64,000 nt of DNA. It comes from Picochlorum sp. 'celeri' (lineage: Eukaryota; Chlorophyta; Trebouxiophyceae). The stretch covers positions 248,001 through 312,000 of the forward strand of contig JAACMV010000004.1 of NCBI GenBank assembly GCA_010909725.1, written 5' to 3'. This document shows positions 31,497 to 42,525 of the stretch, in pieces. How positions within the stretch are numbered: position 1 is the first letter of the stretch; every line of letters starts with the position of its first letter. The position numbers and the translations under genes are program-made. A model generated the notes under the pieces. It did no database searches, was not told the DNA's origin, and saw only the letters and a program-made list of their open reading frames with translations.

Positions 31497-31928
31497 GGTA
31501 TTCGGAGATTATACTACTACCACAATGAAGAAGAAGAAGAAGAAGAAGAAGAAAGAAACGACGAACAAAAATTCGACGTCTCGGTCAACCACGACAGAAC
31601 GCGTCTGAAATACACACAGAGTACTCTGGCGTTTTTTCAAGTATTAAAAAAAGCGATGTAATTAATTAATGATTAATATCGTTGTGGAGAAGATTACTCG
31701 TATCATTTCACGAGCGCTCGTGGTCATTGTTGTTGGTCAACGACGTCTGATGATGGTCAAAGGGCTTCTTCGACCGATTGTCTCCTATCCAACCCTTCAT
31801 TGGATGGGTGCATCAGTCCATCACAAGAAGAAGAGCAACAATGAGAACATTGCTACCACCGTCTTCCTAGGACGAACAAATTTCTTCCCGGCTATAGAAA
31901 AATACCTACAAGAAGAATTTTTCTCACG
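31497..31928. other. Divergent promoter region with GAA repeat
   Basis: Contains a GAA run at about 31527-31556. An ORF from ATG 31669 (87 residues) runs into the next gene's start and is not conserved in any way I can recognise; it may be leader. Confidence 0.45.
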
Positions 31929-32396
31929 ATGATGAAAGGATCGCAGTCGTTACTATTGCTTCTTCTTGTGGCATCTTGTTTGTTCTTGTCGACGAGGGCA
32001 GACGGGTGCCCCGTTGGATCTGAGGTATTCGAGGCAGCAAACCTCAAGGGTCTGGTTGGTGCCTGCGGGGATGTTAGCAGCGACCAGGGGTGCGACGCAT
32101 GTGCGTATGCCTTGTCCTCCCCACTTCAAGTACTCTTGGATTATGTGACTGTGGATGAGGGGACAACGCCGACCGAGTTGCTGGCAGAGATTGAGGAGAT
32201 TCGTGAGGACTGCTATGATCTCTTGTCACCAATCATCATTAGGGATGTGGGCATCTTCAACGTGGGTACCTTGCTGAATCTTCGTCGTTTTGAGACATCT
32301 TGTTCTGTCGATCCAAAGACGTACACAAAAACGTATGGATCTACTCTGGACTATTTGGAGTCAAAGGGTGTTGATGTGACCAACCTGAGGGTGTAG
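31929..32396 (+). CDS. Secreted Cys-containing protein, 155 residues
   Basis: ATG 31929 opens a clear signal peptide ([26 protein letters not shown], cleavage likely near residue 25). The mature part has six cysteines, with CGDVSSDQGCDACAYAL near the N-terminus and single cysteines near 99 and 130, suggesting disulphides. No membrane anchor is seen at the C-terminus. The CxxCAxAL spacing loosely recalls SPARK-type plant extracellular domains, but I would not assign it. Extracellular or endomembrane location is well supported; role unknown. Confidence 0.7.
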   Translation: MMKGSQSLLLLLLVASCLFLSTRADGCPVGSEVFEAANLKGLVGACGDVSSDQGCDACAYALSSPLQVLLDYVTVDEGTTPTELLAEIEEIREDCYDLLSPIIIRDVGIFNVGTLLNLRRFETSCSVDPKTYTKTYGSTLDYLESKGVDVTNLRV

Positions 32397-32498
32397 TAGT
32401 AACATCACGACTTGAAGTACACAGCATTATTATTGTTGGTATAAAACTTGATATTATATAATATATATAGTGTGTGTGTAAGTTGTCAGTCATGTATG

Positions 32499-35400
32499 TC
32501 ATGTATCCTTGTCTTTTTTATCCAATGATGATGATGATGGGTGTGTCTCAGATGATGCCTGCATCATCATCAGTGCTTTGAATTCCATTTGTGCTGTCGG
32601 ATTTGTCATCACCTCTTCCATTTTATCCAAAACTCCTTGCGGTAACGTGGACAGAACCTCCTTTGGAAGGCTGAGAAGAGAGATGTCTGCTCCGTTTGTT
32701 GCCGACACGTCATGTTTGGGCTTTTTGCTGTTGTTTCCATTGTCACATGGGGGTGATGACGATGGTTCACTGGATTTTCTCTTCACTGCCTGCGATGTCT
32801 CGTCATCTCGGGTGAAATATTTCGCTCTGTAGTTTTGGTAAAAGTTCTTTATTTGAGTCAATGTTTTCGATGGAACTGCTTCCTGAAGCTTTTCCCAATC
32901 TCTACCATATGTTTTGTATGCCTTGGTGAGAGATTCCTTGTCCTCATCAGTCCAGACGGGTCTACCTCTGCCCTTTTTCTTTCCAGCAGGTCCATTGGCT
33001 GGCTTGTCTGGTGCAGCATGCTGGTACATCTCAAAGTATGATTCTACTCCACGAACAAGTTCGATGACATCCTCTGGTGCACCTCGTCCATGTTGAATGT
33101 CGGACATACTTGAAAGAAGTTTCCTTGACTGGGCATGATTGGTGAGCAAACTGCCAACTTCGCCGCCTGGAAGAAGCATAGAGTCCAACTTCATCCACTC
33201 GCTCAAAGGGATAGCTGCCAGGTGTGGGCGCATTGTGTCCACAGTATCGCTCAAATCTTCTCCAGTGTCTTCCACAAGGTTGAGGATGGACAGTACTGGA
33301 TTCCACAAGTTGTATTCTAGCGTCTTATCTTCAGCGTGGCTCACCTCGGACTTTTCTTGCGCTAATGGCTTTGCAGGATCATCAAGCAAGCGATCAAGAT
33401 TGAGCCTCTGACTGTGCCTCTCCCAGTATTTTTTGGCGGCATCCACAGTCCTGTTCATGTATGACGCAATGGAGGCAAAGTCTTTTCCATAAATTTGAAC
33501 AGCTTCAATGTATTTCTTGTCTGTATTGGCATTAGGGAGCCGACCTCTACCAACGGATTTTGACTCGCTTGATTTTGACCTTTTCGAGACGACGTCTTTG
33601 CCAGATGTTTCAGCGAGCTGGTCGAGCTTGGAGGATGACAGTCTGTAATCTCCGGTGGGCAAACCATCACTCTTGGATTCCTTGAGGCTCTCTTGCACTT
33701 CCGATGGAGCCGTTTCGATCGCCTCTTTTCTGGGAGAATCCAAGTGAGACAGTAAATCAAATGACCGTGTAGAAGGCCTCTTCAACCTGGGACCAAATGA
33801 ATTTGGCTTTGGGTGCTCATCAAAGTAGGTATCAACAAGATATTGCTCAGAGTTGTTGCTCTCTGCAAATTTTGTTTTCACCTTGTTTTTATTCTTCTTT
33901 GATCCTTTACGGTTTTTCTGCTTTGCTGAAGTGCTACTATCATGGGTAGAATCAGTGGTCTTCACACTGTCCATTCGCTGTGCTGGTTCAAGGTAATGCT
34001 GAGGGGCTACAGCCATGCCAATGTGACCTGTACCTCCCATTCGTTGCATTGCCGTCTCTTCAGCTTTTTCGCGCCGTTTCCTCAACTGCCACTTCCTTCT
34101 TGTCACCTCAAACTCTTTGGTACGCTGTATTGCATAATAATGCTTGATAATCTCTGGAATAGTTCGACGTGGCAGGTAGGTTGATATCCTTGCAAAGTCC
34201 TTGTGGTAGATTAAAAACTTTTCAGCAAAGATGTTCTTCTCTTCCTGACTCCAAACTCTGGTATAGTTGCTTTCCTCCCACTCTTTTCCAGGATTTTTCA
34301 CAAGTCTGTTCCAGTCCTGATAATGCTTGACCCATCGTGCAGACCTCTCTGTGAAGATCAGCTGTGTTGGCAACTGCAATGTTCCCATCAATACGTGGTC
34401 ATATTCGTTCAAGAAGAGACATGCATACAAACAAGAAACATACCGCTGTAGATGATTTCACAGACTCTACTGCTTGAAGCGTTGCAATGGCAATGCGTTC
34501 CTCCAAGTCGCTTCGAACAATACCTCTATTCCTTCCTCCTCTGGAAGAGGAGCGGCCCAATGATGGACTGGTCGGTTCGTTTGACTGATCAAATGCACTA
34601 GGCTTTCCCGTAAATGACCCATGCGTAGAAATGCCACGAGGAGGACTTCCAATCACCTGAGATGCAAGCCTTTGCTTCTCTTGCTGCAGCCACTTTTCAA
34701 AGGCAAACCTGTATCTGATTCCTGCAAGCACATGCTGCTTCAGCACAATAACCAGCTCTTTTCGAAGGGCATTATATACACCCGAAGATACTGGACTAGG
34801 CTTTTGACCAAATGCTTCTTCAAGGCGCTGGGCGGTAATCTTTTGAGCCTCGGGGATACCTCTCTGCATTTCGCTAGGATACAGCTTGCTAAATTTGTTC
34901 CCTGTATTGGAGGAGATACTTTCATTCTCCTTGCGGATGATTTTGTTCACATCTTGCTCTCTCTTTTCCTTCAATATTTGCCCGAATTTACTGATGAGTT
35001 TCCTCTGTTCTGGTGCCAGCAACTCCATGCGCCTCTGCAAATTTCGAGACCGTCCTGAACTCTGCTTTGAGGATGACTTCCCACGCTTCCTCTTATGAGA
35101 TTCTGTCGACCCGTCATCACTCTCATCTTCAGAATCCGTAGAGAGCTCTTCTTCCGACACGTCAAGGGATACTGGGCTTGGAGGCACTGGCGCCCTGTCT
35201 GATGCCATGCCAACCTCATTCGTCAGGATGGGCAGGGTCTCTTTCAAAGTCTCAATATCATCGTCCAGCGATGCAATACTTCTCTTTGTTTCATCCTTCT
35301 TCTCATCTAACCGTTTTATTTTCTCTAAAATATCTGCGGGGTTGAGGTTCGTGTGATTGCCCAGAGACACTTCATTCTTTGAATCCTTGTCATCATGCTG

Positions 35401-36251
35401 GCGAGCTTTTGGCGAGTGGACAGAGCTCCCATCCCTTCGCTTATGCAATCCACCGGCTTTTGGAGACTTTGGAGACGCAAAGTCTGGATCCCTCTTACTC
35501 AATTGTCGCATTTTCTCCTGATATTCTTCGATTGAAAATGGCGAGCGATCGTTAGATTCTCTATTCACAGGAGGAGGCCTTGAAGCACGGGGTCCTTCCC
35601 TCATACTAGGACGTTCATACCCCCCGCCTCGACGACCCATGGAAAATTTTGGTCGATCCCCATACGAGGAATATCGAGCGGATACAGAGTATCTTGGAGG
35701 AGCATCACTTGGGTCATTGTCTCTGAGATTGTGCCCTCGAGAAGGAGGCCTCGCTTCATAGGGAGGGGGCATAGCTCGGTGCGGTGGACCCCGTGCAATC
35801 TCAAACGGCTTTCGAAATGGCCTGTATCCACCCCTTGGCGCAGCATTGTAGTCAGAGTAATGTCTCGAACGAGGTCTGTCATCATACGGCCTCCCGCTGT
35901 ATGATGAGTAGTGTGGGCCCCTGCGACGAAACTCATCAGCATCTCCCTTGACGTCCATGGATCTGTCTCTTGAATGATCCTGAAATACAATAAACACCAT
36001 ACATCATTCACAACTACTCAATCCTTTGGCAGAGATGTGAGGGAAAGAGAAAAAAGGGTCAAGCACCATACCTTGCTTGGCTGTTCCTCGGGAACTCTCC
36101 ATTCCCCATCTTCCAATCCATCATCATTCGCCTGTATACATATGTGATATATTGTATCAGATAGAAGCCTTTGTCTATGCGTCTGTCCAACAGCCCAGAA
36201 CACAATAAAAAACACAGGGGTCGTCTGCTTAACAACACACGCTCGCACCAT
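32499..36251 (-). CDS. NCoR/SMRT-like corepressor with three SANT domains
   Basis: Chromatin corepressor scaffold of the NCoR/SMRT, yeast Snt1 and plant POWERDRESS type, which bind and activate class I HDACs. Proposed exons: 36251-36249 (ATG only), 36131-36072, 35979-34444, 34373-32499; about 1157 residues. The last three join in phase 0 across 92- and 70-bp introns. The N-terminus is Arg/Tyr/Gly-rich and disordered, with coiled coil after. The SANT domains are VWSQEEKNIFAEKFLIYHKD, then a second around KYIEAVQIYGKDFASIASYM, then VWTDEDKESLTKAYKTYGRD. Spacing and the FLIYHKDFARI first SANT are NCoR-like. The single-codon first exon is inferred from MV at 36251 followed at once by a GTGCGA donor. 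It is head to head with the HDAC gene. Confidence 0.88.
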
Positions 36252-36743
36252 TTTTACACGCTCGGGAGTATTCAAAAATGTTTAATAAAAATATATATCC
36301 TACTGATACATCTTTCGAGACATATTCAGGTCGAAATAGTCAACAAAGTTCTCGCCCTGCCTCCGTCACAAAACAGCAACAAACAGAGATATTCAGCACC
36401 GTTGTGCAGGGTAATATCTTTTTCAGGTTATCTATGAATGAAATAGCCCATAAAATGCGAAATATGGGAAATTTATTTTAGAAATACTGTGCGTGCGGCT
36501 GGTCTTCATCTCTCATGCCCCTTTCCAATCGACGTGGTCCTCCGTTTGGTCGCGTTTTAACAGACGCAATAATTCTAAAAAATTATATCTGTGAAATACA
36601 GCCACTATGATGGCGCAGACGTGGAACTAGACAGCTTCTCATTGGTGAACAGGTTTTTTGTTCTCAGAAAAGGAGTCCCTACAGTCACTGTGAATACTCT
36701 CTGCACAGCATATATACGCTCGAATTGATTCCTGAAAATAACT
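36252..36743. promoter_or_regulatory. Shared divergent region of NCoR-like and HDAC genes
   Basis: 492 bp between the two starts, with both promoters and leaders. Contains TATATATCC at about 36290 and TATATACG near 36710. No known factor site was recognised. Confidence 0.55.
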
Positions 36744-38179
36744 ATGAGTGATAGAAAAAGGCGAATAGCCTACTTTTACGACAGTACGTGACTCTTGCGT
36801 GTGTCAACAACGTGGACCATAGTCCTGACGTGTGTTTGGCTGCAGATGACTATGCTGGCATGTATTATGGAGCGGATCACCCAATGAAACCCCCAAGAAT
36901 AGCAATGACGCACAGCTTGGTCGTTGGGTACGGGCTACATGAGGGCATGGATGTATATAAACCCAGGAGAGCCCAAAAGGATGAACTGACTGCATTTCAC
37001 TCTGAAGATTATGTTGACACACTGCGATCCACTGATCCAGAGACGTTTCAGAACTCTATTCAATCGTATTCAAAGTATGCTCTCGACGAAGACTGTCCAA
37101 TCTTTCCTGGATTGTTTGACTTCTGTCGGCAGTACTCTGGTGCGAGCATTGAAGGAGCCTCGAAATTGAATTCTGGCCAATATGATATTGCCATTAACTG
37201 GGCTGGGGGCTTGCATCATGCCAAAAAATCATCGGCTTCTGGTTTTTGTTATATAAATGATTGTGTTCTTGGTATTTTAGAGCTGCTCAAGGTCCATCCT
37301 CGTGTGCTGTACATTGATATCGATATTCATCATGGGGATGGAGTTGAAGAGGCATTCTATTGCACTGATAGAGTCATGACCCTTTCTACCCATCTGTATA
37401 GGCCAGAATGGTTCTTTCCTGGCACCGGGGCTTTGGAAGAGATTGGAGAAGGTCAAGGGAGGGGGTATAGTGTGAACATTCCTCTTGTGGAAGGGTGTAC
37501 TGATGATGACTTTATGTTCATGTTCAAGCCTATTTTAGAACGCGTGATTCAGGTTTTCAATCCAGGTATGTGTAGATATATATTTTTGTATTTGTTACTC
37601 TTTGAGAGACGCATGTATATATATTTGTTTTTGATGCGCGCAGGCGCCATTGTGTTGCAATGTGGGGCTGATGGTCTGGTTGGAGACCGACTAGGAACTT
37701 TCAATATGACAGTCGAGGGACATGCGAGCGCTGTCGAATTAGTCAAATCGTATAATATTCCTACACTTGTTCTTGGGGGTGGAGGATATGTTAAAACCAA
37801 TGTAGCTCGAGCGTGGACACTGGGCACTGCAGCATTGGTCGGCACGGACTTGGATGATACCCTACCAGACTGCAAATTCGCACAGTATTTTGGTCCCGAG
37901 GGTCGCTTACGGTATAATCCCGCCCCACGATTCCAAGATTTGAACACCAAAGAAGATCTCCATGCGATCCGAGGAATCATCCTGGATACACTCAAGCGAC
38001 TCGATTCTGCCCCAGGAGCCCATTTGGATGTCCATCCACCAGCGTCATTCATTCCTCACGAGAATGTAGAAGACGAAGAAGTTGTCCATAATAGGCTCAC
38101 GGCATATGCTCAAAGCCACTTTATTCATTATCTTAGATGTGTCGAAGCTGGGTCTGCTGACCCTTTTGACTCCTTATAA
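36744..38179 (+). CDS. Class I histone deacetylase (Rpd3/HDAC1-3 type)
   Basis: Zinc-dependent histone deacetylase. Exons 36744-36783, 36846-37565, 37644-38179; 431 residues. Exon 1 encodes MSDRKRRIAYFYD, and the join restores the family N-terminus (DYAGMYYGADHPMKP). Catalytic features: GGLHHAKKSSASGFCY, zinc ligands in DIDIHHGDGVEEAF and QCGADGLVGDRLG. The second intron (78 bp) is a multiple of three without stops, so the unspliced frame also stays open and would insert 26 residues before the GAD zinc ligand. The first intron is 62 bp. Neighbour and family logic suggest it works with the NCoR-like protein. Confidence 0.95.
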
Positions 38180-38219
38180 CATCTGCTTTCTCTGTAAAAC
38201 ACAAACCCTGCTAATGAGA

Positions 38220-39140
38220 TCATCGGCAGAACACCATCCAGAGTGATGTACCACGCATATCATCCGCCTGCTCAGCGACAACAGTGTCGAAATTCTCCCT
38301 CGCCAACTGCACAAAATCTTTCAAATTTTTCTCATGAACTTCCGCCACCATGGCCTTGATGCATGTGTCCCAATGCACCGGTTCAATACCCTGAACAATC
38401 AACAACTCGCTCCCTTCGGCATCAATCTTCAACAGATCAACTCGTTCAATATCATGGCAGCGGAGAATCTCAGACAGCGTCGTCACCTGACACGACACTT
38501 TTTTTGCACCCAGCAAAAGATACCACGTCGCCAGGCGAATCACAAGCCCATACAACAATGGGACATGGACCTTGAGAACATGTCCAATCCACACCAGCCA
38601 CCCTGGCAAGCTTGTGCTTCCATTCTGTACAGAATTATCAATAAAGATCTTTAAATCCTTCTTCATTCCCTCCATATCCGCGACCCTTTCCATAGCATTC
38701 CACCCTTGAGCGCGAGGAAAGTAGTTGAACACCCCCTCCTCTCCATGCACCTCATCATTAATACCAACAGCAAGACACAATGGCACGAATGTCGCCACAT
38801 TCTCCCCATGCGCCTCACACCATGCTGCATACATTGATAGATTATTCCTCAAGCATCGAAATGTATGCGGCACAGGCTCTATACACAGCACCCTGCCCTT
38901 TTTAGACCCACAACTACCAGCAACAGCATGGGAGGCAAACAGTGTAAACAGACCCACATTGGCACCCACATCAACCACACAATCACCAGCTTTCAGCTGG
39001 AGACCATGTTTGAGGTAACTTTTCTGTACAAAAATCTCATCATACAGAAAATTCTTCTCCAAAGAAGAGGCACACTGTATGTGGCCCAACCATGATGGGA
39101 AGACTCCACCAACCATTGCCTTCTTCAGCACATGCTGCAT
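38220..39140 (-). CDS. FkbM-family SAM-dependent methyltransferase
   Basis: Single-exon, 306 residues from ATG 39140. SAM motif I DVGANVGLFTLFAS near residue 60, then CIEPVPHTFRCLRNNL, and LLKIDAEGSELLIVQGIEP, the diagnostic FkbM signature, near 240. A hydrophobic central stretch (LPGWLVWIGHVLKVHVPLLYGLVIR) is unusual and may bind a lipid or membrane. FkbM enzymes methylate hydroxyls of sugars and other small molecules; the substrate here is unknown. It is convergent with the HDAC gene, 40 bp apart. Confidence 0.85.
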   Translation of the reverse strand: MQHVLKKAMVGGVFPSWLGHIQCASSLEKNFLYDEIFVQKSYLKHGLQLKAGDCVVDVGANVGLFTLFASHAVAGSCGSKKGRVLCIEPVPHTFRCLRNNLSMYAAWCEAHGENVATFVPLCLAVGINDEVHGEEGVFNYFPRAQGWNAMERVADMEGMKKDLKIFIDNSVQNGSTSLPGWLVWIGHVLKVHVPLLYGLVIRLATWYLLLGAKKVSCQVTTLSEILRCHDIERVDLLKIDAEGSELLIVQGIEPVHWDTCIKAMVAEVHEKNLKDFVQLARENFDTVVAEQADDMRGTSLWMVFCR

Positions 39141-39396
39141 TCTATCAATATATCATCCATGACTTGACTGTTTCTGTTTTTTAATTTCATTCATGTCACG
39201 TTATTGTGCACAATCATCGGCTTTTTTTATTAGGAGGAACCTCCGTATTTGAGGAGATTAAAATGCCTATGCATCTCACCCATGTCTCTTGTGTGTGGTG
39301 ATCAGCAATATTCTTCTTGTTCCAATAAATCTATATCATCCGTACCTCTCCTGAATCTTCGTACTGTACTCGCATCCAGTATTTCTGTGAAATTCA

Positions 39397-39753
39397 ATGC
39401 TCATCGTGGGAAGCAGACTTCAAGTGTCTGACAACAGCGGAGCCAAAGAAGTCCAGTGCATCAATACCAAGGGTAAAATAGCATCAATTGGTGATATTAT
39501 CACCTGTTCAGTTAAAAAGGCAGCAGCAAAGGGGAAAGTAGAGCAAGGGCAGGTTGTCAAAGCTGTCATTGTAGAGACCAAGAAGGAAATTCAGAGGGCT
39601 GACGGATCTGTGATCAAATTCGATAAGAACTCGTGTGTGTTAGTAAATAACAAAGGATTACCCATCGGGACTCGTGTATTAGGATTTGTGACGCACGAAT
39701 TGCGTTCTCGTAATATGATGAAGGTCTTGTCCTTGGCATCCAGAGTATTTTGA
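39397..39753 (+). CDS. Organellar ribosomal protein uL14 (probably mitochondrial)
   Basis: Large-subunit protein L14 of bacterial type, 118 residues from ATG 39397. Signature LQVSDNSGAKEVQCI, then KGKVEQGQVVKAVIVETKKE, RADGSVIKFDKNSCVLVNNK, PIGTRVLGFVTHELR. Because green plastid genomes normally keep their own rpl14, a nuclear copy is most likely mitochondrial. The ATG directly before the family core leaves almost no presequence; a spliced 5' exon is possible, since the sequence upstream (SSISVKFNAHRGK in another frame) is not clearly targeting. Confidence 0.9.
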   Translation: MLIVGSRLQVSDNSGAKEVQCINTKGKIASIGDIITCSVKKAAAKGKVEQGQVVKAVIVETKKEIQRADGSVIKFDKNSCVLVNNKGLPIGTRVLGFVTHELRSRNMMKVLSLASRVF

Positions 39754-39796
39754 AGAGTAGTATTCTTTACAGATTGAATTGAATTGAAGTACACAG

Positions 39797-39982
39797 ATGC
39801 CTCGCGTGGGTGATCGAGCTGCATTAGGCATTTTTATACTGTTATCTGGATCGACATTCGTCGGATTAGCCATGACAAGCGCTGCGCGGTCCAACAGTAG
39901 AATGAAGCAGCAACAGGAAGAGACCCAATCTGGGCGTGCATCGTCCGACTTTGATGCCAGGCTCAAAGCCCTTGATAAATGA
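39797..39982 (+). CDS. Small single-pass membrane protein, 61 residues
   Basis: ATG 39797: MPRVGDRAALGIFILLSGSTF, a single helix at about 9-28, then a Gln/Glu-rich soluble tail. The layout resembles small mitochondrial inner-membrane assembly factors, but I cannot name one. It fits tightly between uL14 and the next gene, whose stop is 2 bp away on the other strand. Confidence 0.55.
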   Translation: MPRVGDRAALGIFILLSGSTFVGLAMTSAARSNSRMKQQQEETQSGRASSDFDARLKALDK

Positions 39983-39984
39983 TG

Positions 39985-40929
39985 CTAAAATGAATCCACC
40001 CAATCGGGCCTTGTGCTGTGAGGCATTGCATGCACCATGTCATATCGAGACATTTTACCCAAGAGTGCTCTGCTCTTGACAAAATCTTTGTAATGACGCT
40101 TTCTATCGACATCCGTCGATGGAGTTATATGTAACAGTCTTTGATGTATACACATGTTCTCCTTGGCAATTTGAAGCTCGTGCATGAAGCGCCTCGTCAC
40201 ACCTGTGGCAATCTGCCGTCCTCTGTGGTGCCGACGTGCCCTATTCTTCATCTCAATGACATGCTTCATCGACGCAAGATACGATTGACCTTCATGAAGT
40301 GATTGATTGTCTATCCTTCGACATGGTACTTGGTGTGTGGTGTTATCAATCACGGATGATGATATCCTCCAAGAATCAGAATCTGATTCATGGGTGAAAC
40401 GATCCACCATGAATTTCTTATATGCATCGAACAGCGCATCGTCATGCTTGTCTGTCTCCTTTGAATCATGAGTATACTGCTCTTTCGTTTCCTCGACATC
40501 ACCAGTCACAAGAACAGCAGCCAGTGGAGTATTCTGTGGAATGGGTGCTACATCATCATCATCATCATCATCCTTCTTCTTGGAGGAGGAGGAGGAGGAG
40601 ACCTCCTCAATTGCTGTCTTGTTTTCCTGTGCCTCGTACACAGACAACCGTCGAGCTCTCATCTTCACCTCATCTATATCTTGATAGCCATTCCGATCCA
40701 AGACGTTCTCGCCCCTGGATGAATGGACATTGCCTCGCATGGTCCCACCTGGTACACCACTACCACCATGGCCATGGCCATGGCCATGGCCATCCATGAG
40801 AGAGGTTTTTCTCCCGTGTACCACTTTATCTGTAGTAGTAGTATTCACTCTCAATGATGGACGGTGATCCATCACCGTGGCTGTCTGGTGATTGTATTTT
40901 TTCACCCCCCTTGAATGCCTCTGACCCAT
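39985..40929 (-). CDS. CFAP97/Hemingway-like ciliary protein (tentative)
   Basis: Single-exon, 314 residues from ATG 40929. The N-terminus MGQRHSRG could be N-myristoylated. A His/Gly run comes from a GGCCAT DNA repeat, followed by a poly-Ser/Lys/Asp tract. The conserved-looking part is at the C-terminus: ENMCIHQRLLHITPSTD then YKDFVKSRALLGKMSRYD, which matches the layout of CFAP97-type domains (EN..L..RL..V.P, ...K.LL..ISRY). If correct, the alga is flagellated. Low-complexity parts are not informative. Confidence 0.55.
   Translation of the reverse strand: MGQRHSRGVKKYNHQTATVMDHRPSLRVNTTTTDKVVHGRKTSLMDGHGHGHGHGGSGVPGGTMRGNVHSSRGENVLDRNGYQDIDEVKMRARRLSVYEAQENKTAIEEVSSSSSSKKKDDDDDDDVAPIPQNTPLAAVLVTGDVEETKEQYTHDSKETDKHDDALFDAYKKFMVDRFTHESDSDSWRISSSVIDNTTHQVPCRRIDNQSLHEGQSYLASMKHVIEMKNRARRHHRGRQIATGVTRRFMHELQIAKENMCIHQRLLHITPSTDVDRKRHYKDFVKSRALLGKMSRYDMVHAMPHSTRPDWVDSF
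40768..40797. repeat. CCATGG-type hexanucleotide repeat
   Basis: About five GGCCAT units, coding for alternating His and Gly in the CFAP97-like gene. Confidence 0.9.
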
Positions 40930-41288
40930 TCTGGAGTATACTCTCTTCTCCCCCTTTATAGGACTATCTCTCTGTTGTCAAGTGGGCCACAGGTACTCGC
41001 CGTTTTCTTGAATCAAATCACCAATCGTACTGACCCAAGCTGTCTTCTTCTTCTTCTCTGTTGGTTGGCTTCACCCATCATGCCTCTCTCTTCCCTAGAC
41101 AATGAAGGTACCAGGGCGTGGGACCAGAGGCAGGCAGGCTGTTCAATCCATGCGGACGACATTCGTCTCGCTGATGTCATCCAATCTGCTGCTCCCATAA
41201 GCACATTTTTAAAAAAATTATTAATTGCAATATCATTGCTCGAAAAGAGCTCGAGTATACATTGTAGACCCAGCAACAACAAACAACC
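40930..41288. other. Intergenic, divergent
   Basis: 359 bp between the CFAP97-like gene and a small ORF. No motif or RNA gene was recognised. Confidence 0.5.
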
Positions 41289-41504
41289 ATGGCTGGGAAA
41301 AAGCGTCCGATTATGAAATTATTGCGACATCTCATGTCTCAGCAGTATCCACCAACAAATGTAGCACCATGGGTGAAGCCTAATAATAAATTAAAAGCAG
41401 TGATTTCCAAATCGACGAGGGGGAGGTTGGGGCAGGCTGTTCAGGACGCACAGCGAAGTGCTTTACAGCAGCACGTGCAGCGGGTATTACGGCAGTCCTC
41501 CTAA
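41289..41504 (+). CDS. Small basic hypothetical protein, 71 residues
   Basis: ATG 41289 in a good context (AACCATGG): MAGKKRPIMKLLRHLMSQQY, strongly basic, helical C-terminus (QAVQDAQRSALQQHVQRVLRQ). Could be a small organellar ribosomal or RNA-binding protein; no family recognised. Both flanks are free for it to be a gene. Confidence 0.5.
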   Translation: MAGKKRPIMKLLRHLMSQQYPPTNVAPWVKPNNKLKAVISKSTRGRLGQAVQDAQRSALQQHVQRVLRQSS

Positions 41505-41609
41505 TAATAAGGAGGATATATATAGAAATGTTTTACAGATATGATACCATACGGGTCGGAGACATGGCCTGAAGAGCATACCATAGTGTAATAAAAGCCC
41601 AGTGTGTAC

Positions 41610-42422
41610 TTACTTTGTATTTGTAACGACTGTTCGTATTGCTCCGGCAGCGGGTGACGTGATGGAATCGTCGCTATCGTATGATGAGGAAACACCGTCT
41701 GTGTTCTGGACATGGCGGACGCCGCAATGGGCGTGCGTGCTTCCAGAGGAGCCCCGATCATGGCCTGCCATGGGGTCTCTCAGCTGAGCTTGTGCAATGA
41801 CCTCGTGCTGGATGGGGATATCTACGGTCAATCTCGTGCGCCCTGATGCAGGCACAGCATATCTCTTCGCTTCCTCGTCAGTCGTATCATCGTCGTCGCG
41901 CGTGGGCATGCCAGCATGGTCTCCATCCACGCTCCCAGTATCATCATCAATATCCTGCCTGGCAGGAAGGTGTTGTCTCTGTTTCCCTGATGCTCGCACC
42001 ACCTTTTTATACCGCCGTCCAGTCACTGGTCGACGCTGTGTCGTCTCCTGAACGTGTGCTGGGGGGGCATCGTTGTCACCATCTCCCAAGGTCAAGCCCC
42101 CCAGCAGGTCGTCGATATCCCCAACCACCTCTAGGTTGACGGGGACCCGTCTCTCAGTATCTTCTAATTCATCGTCTGCTATCTGAATATCTTTTTCATC
42201 CTGTTTTGCCTTGTCAAGGATGCGTTTGACCTCAACCGGGTCTATACAACCTACCGTGGGATCGCTTCTGGAGTCATCGCGAATTCCTTCATACAAGGCA
42301 TCTAGTTGTACTATTATTCTTCGAAGTCGTTTCTTCTTCTCATATAGGTCCCCCAATGCGTCTATCGTATTCAGTTGGTCGACCAAACAGTCCCAATTGT
42401 TGGAACTGTTGGTTGAGACCAT
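41610..42422 (-). CDS. Hypothetical coiled-coil and disordered protein, 270 residues
   Basis: ATG 42422. The first 80 residues are helical and charged (QLNTIDALGDLYEKKKRLRRI), then mostly Asp/Thr/Arg-rich disordered sequence with DDTTDEEAKRY. No catalytic motif. I do not recognise the family. The single long frame supports a gene. Confidence 0.6.
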   Translation of the reverse strand: MVSTNSSNNWDCLVDQLNTIDALGDLYEKKKRLRRIIVQLDALYEGIRDDSRSDPTVGCIDPVEVKRILDKAKQDEKDIQIADDELEDTERRVPVNLEVVGDIDDLLGGLTLGDGDNDAPPAHVQETTQRRPVTGRRYKKVVRASGKQRQHLPARQDIDDDTGSVDGDHAGMPTRDDDDTTDEEAKRYAVPASGRTRLTVDIPIQHEVIAQAQLRDPMAGHDRGSSGSTHAHCGVRHVQNTDGVSSSYDSDDSITSPAAGAIRTVVTNTK

Positions 42423-42525
42423 GTCAGGCGACTCTGTTTTGTTACAACACTGTAATACTACTATTGTGGTATACTGACACTCAAAACAATGTGATATGAC
42501 GTCCCTATTGTCTGCCAGGGTATTA

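Noticed and set aside
31669..31932. 87-residue ORF overlapping the secreted-protein start by 4 bp
   Set aside because: No domain, biased composition, and the downstream signal peptide gives a better start; probably leader sequence.
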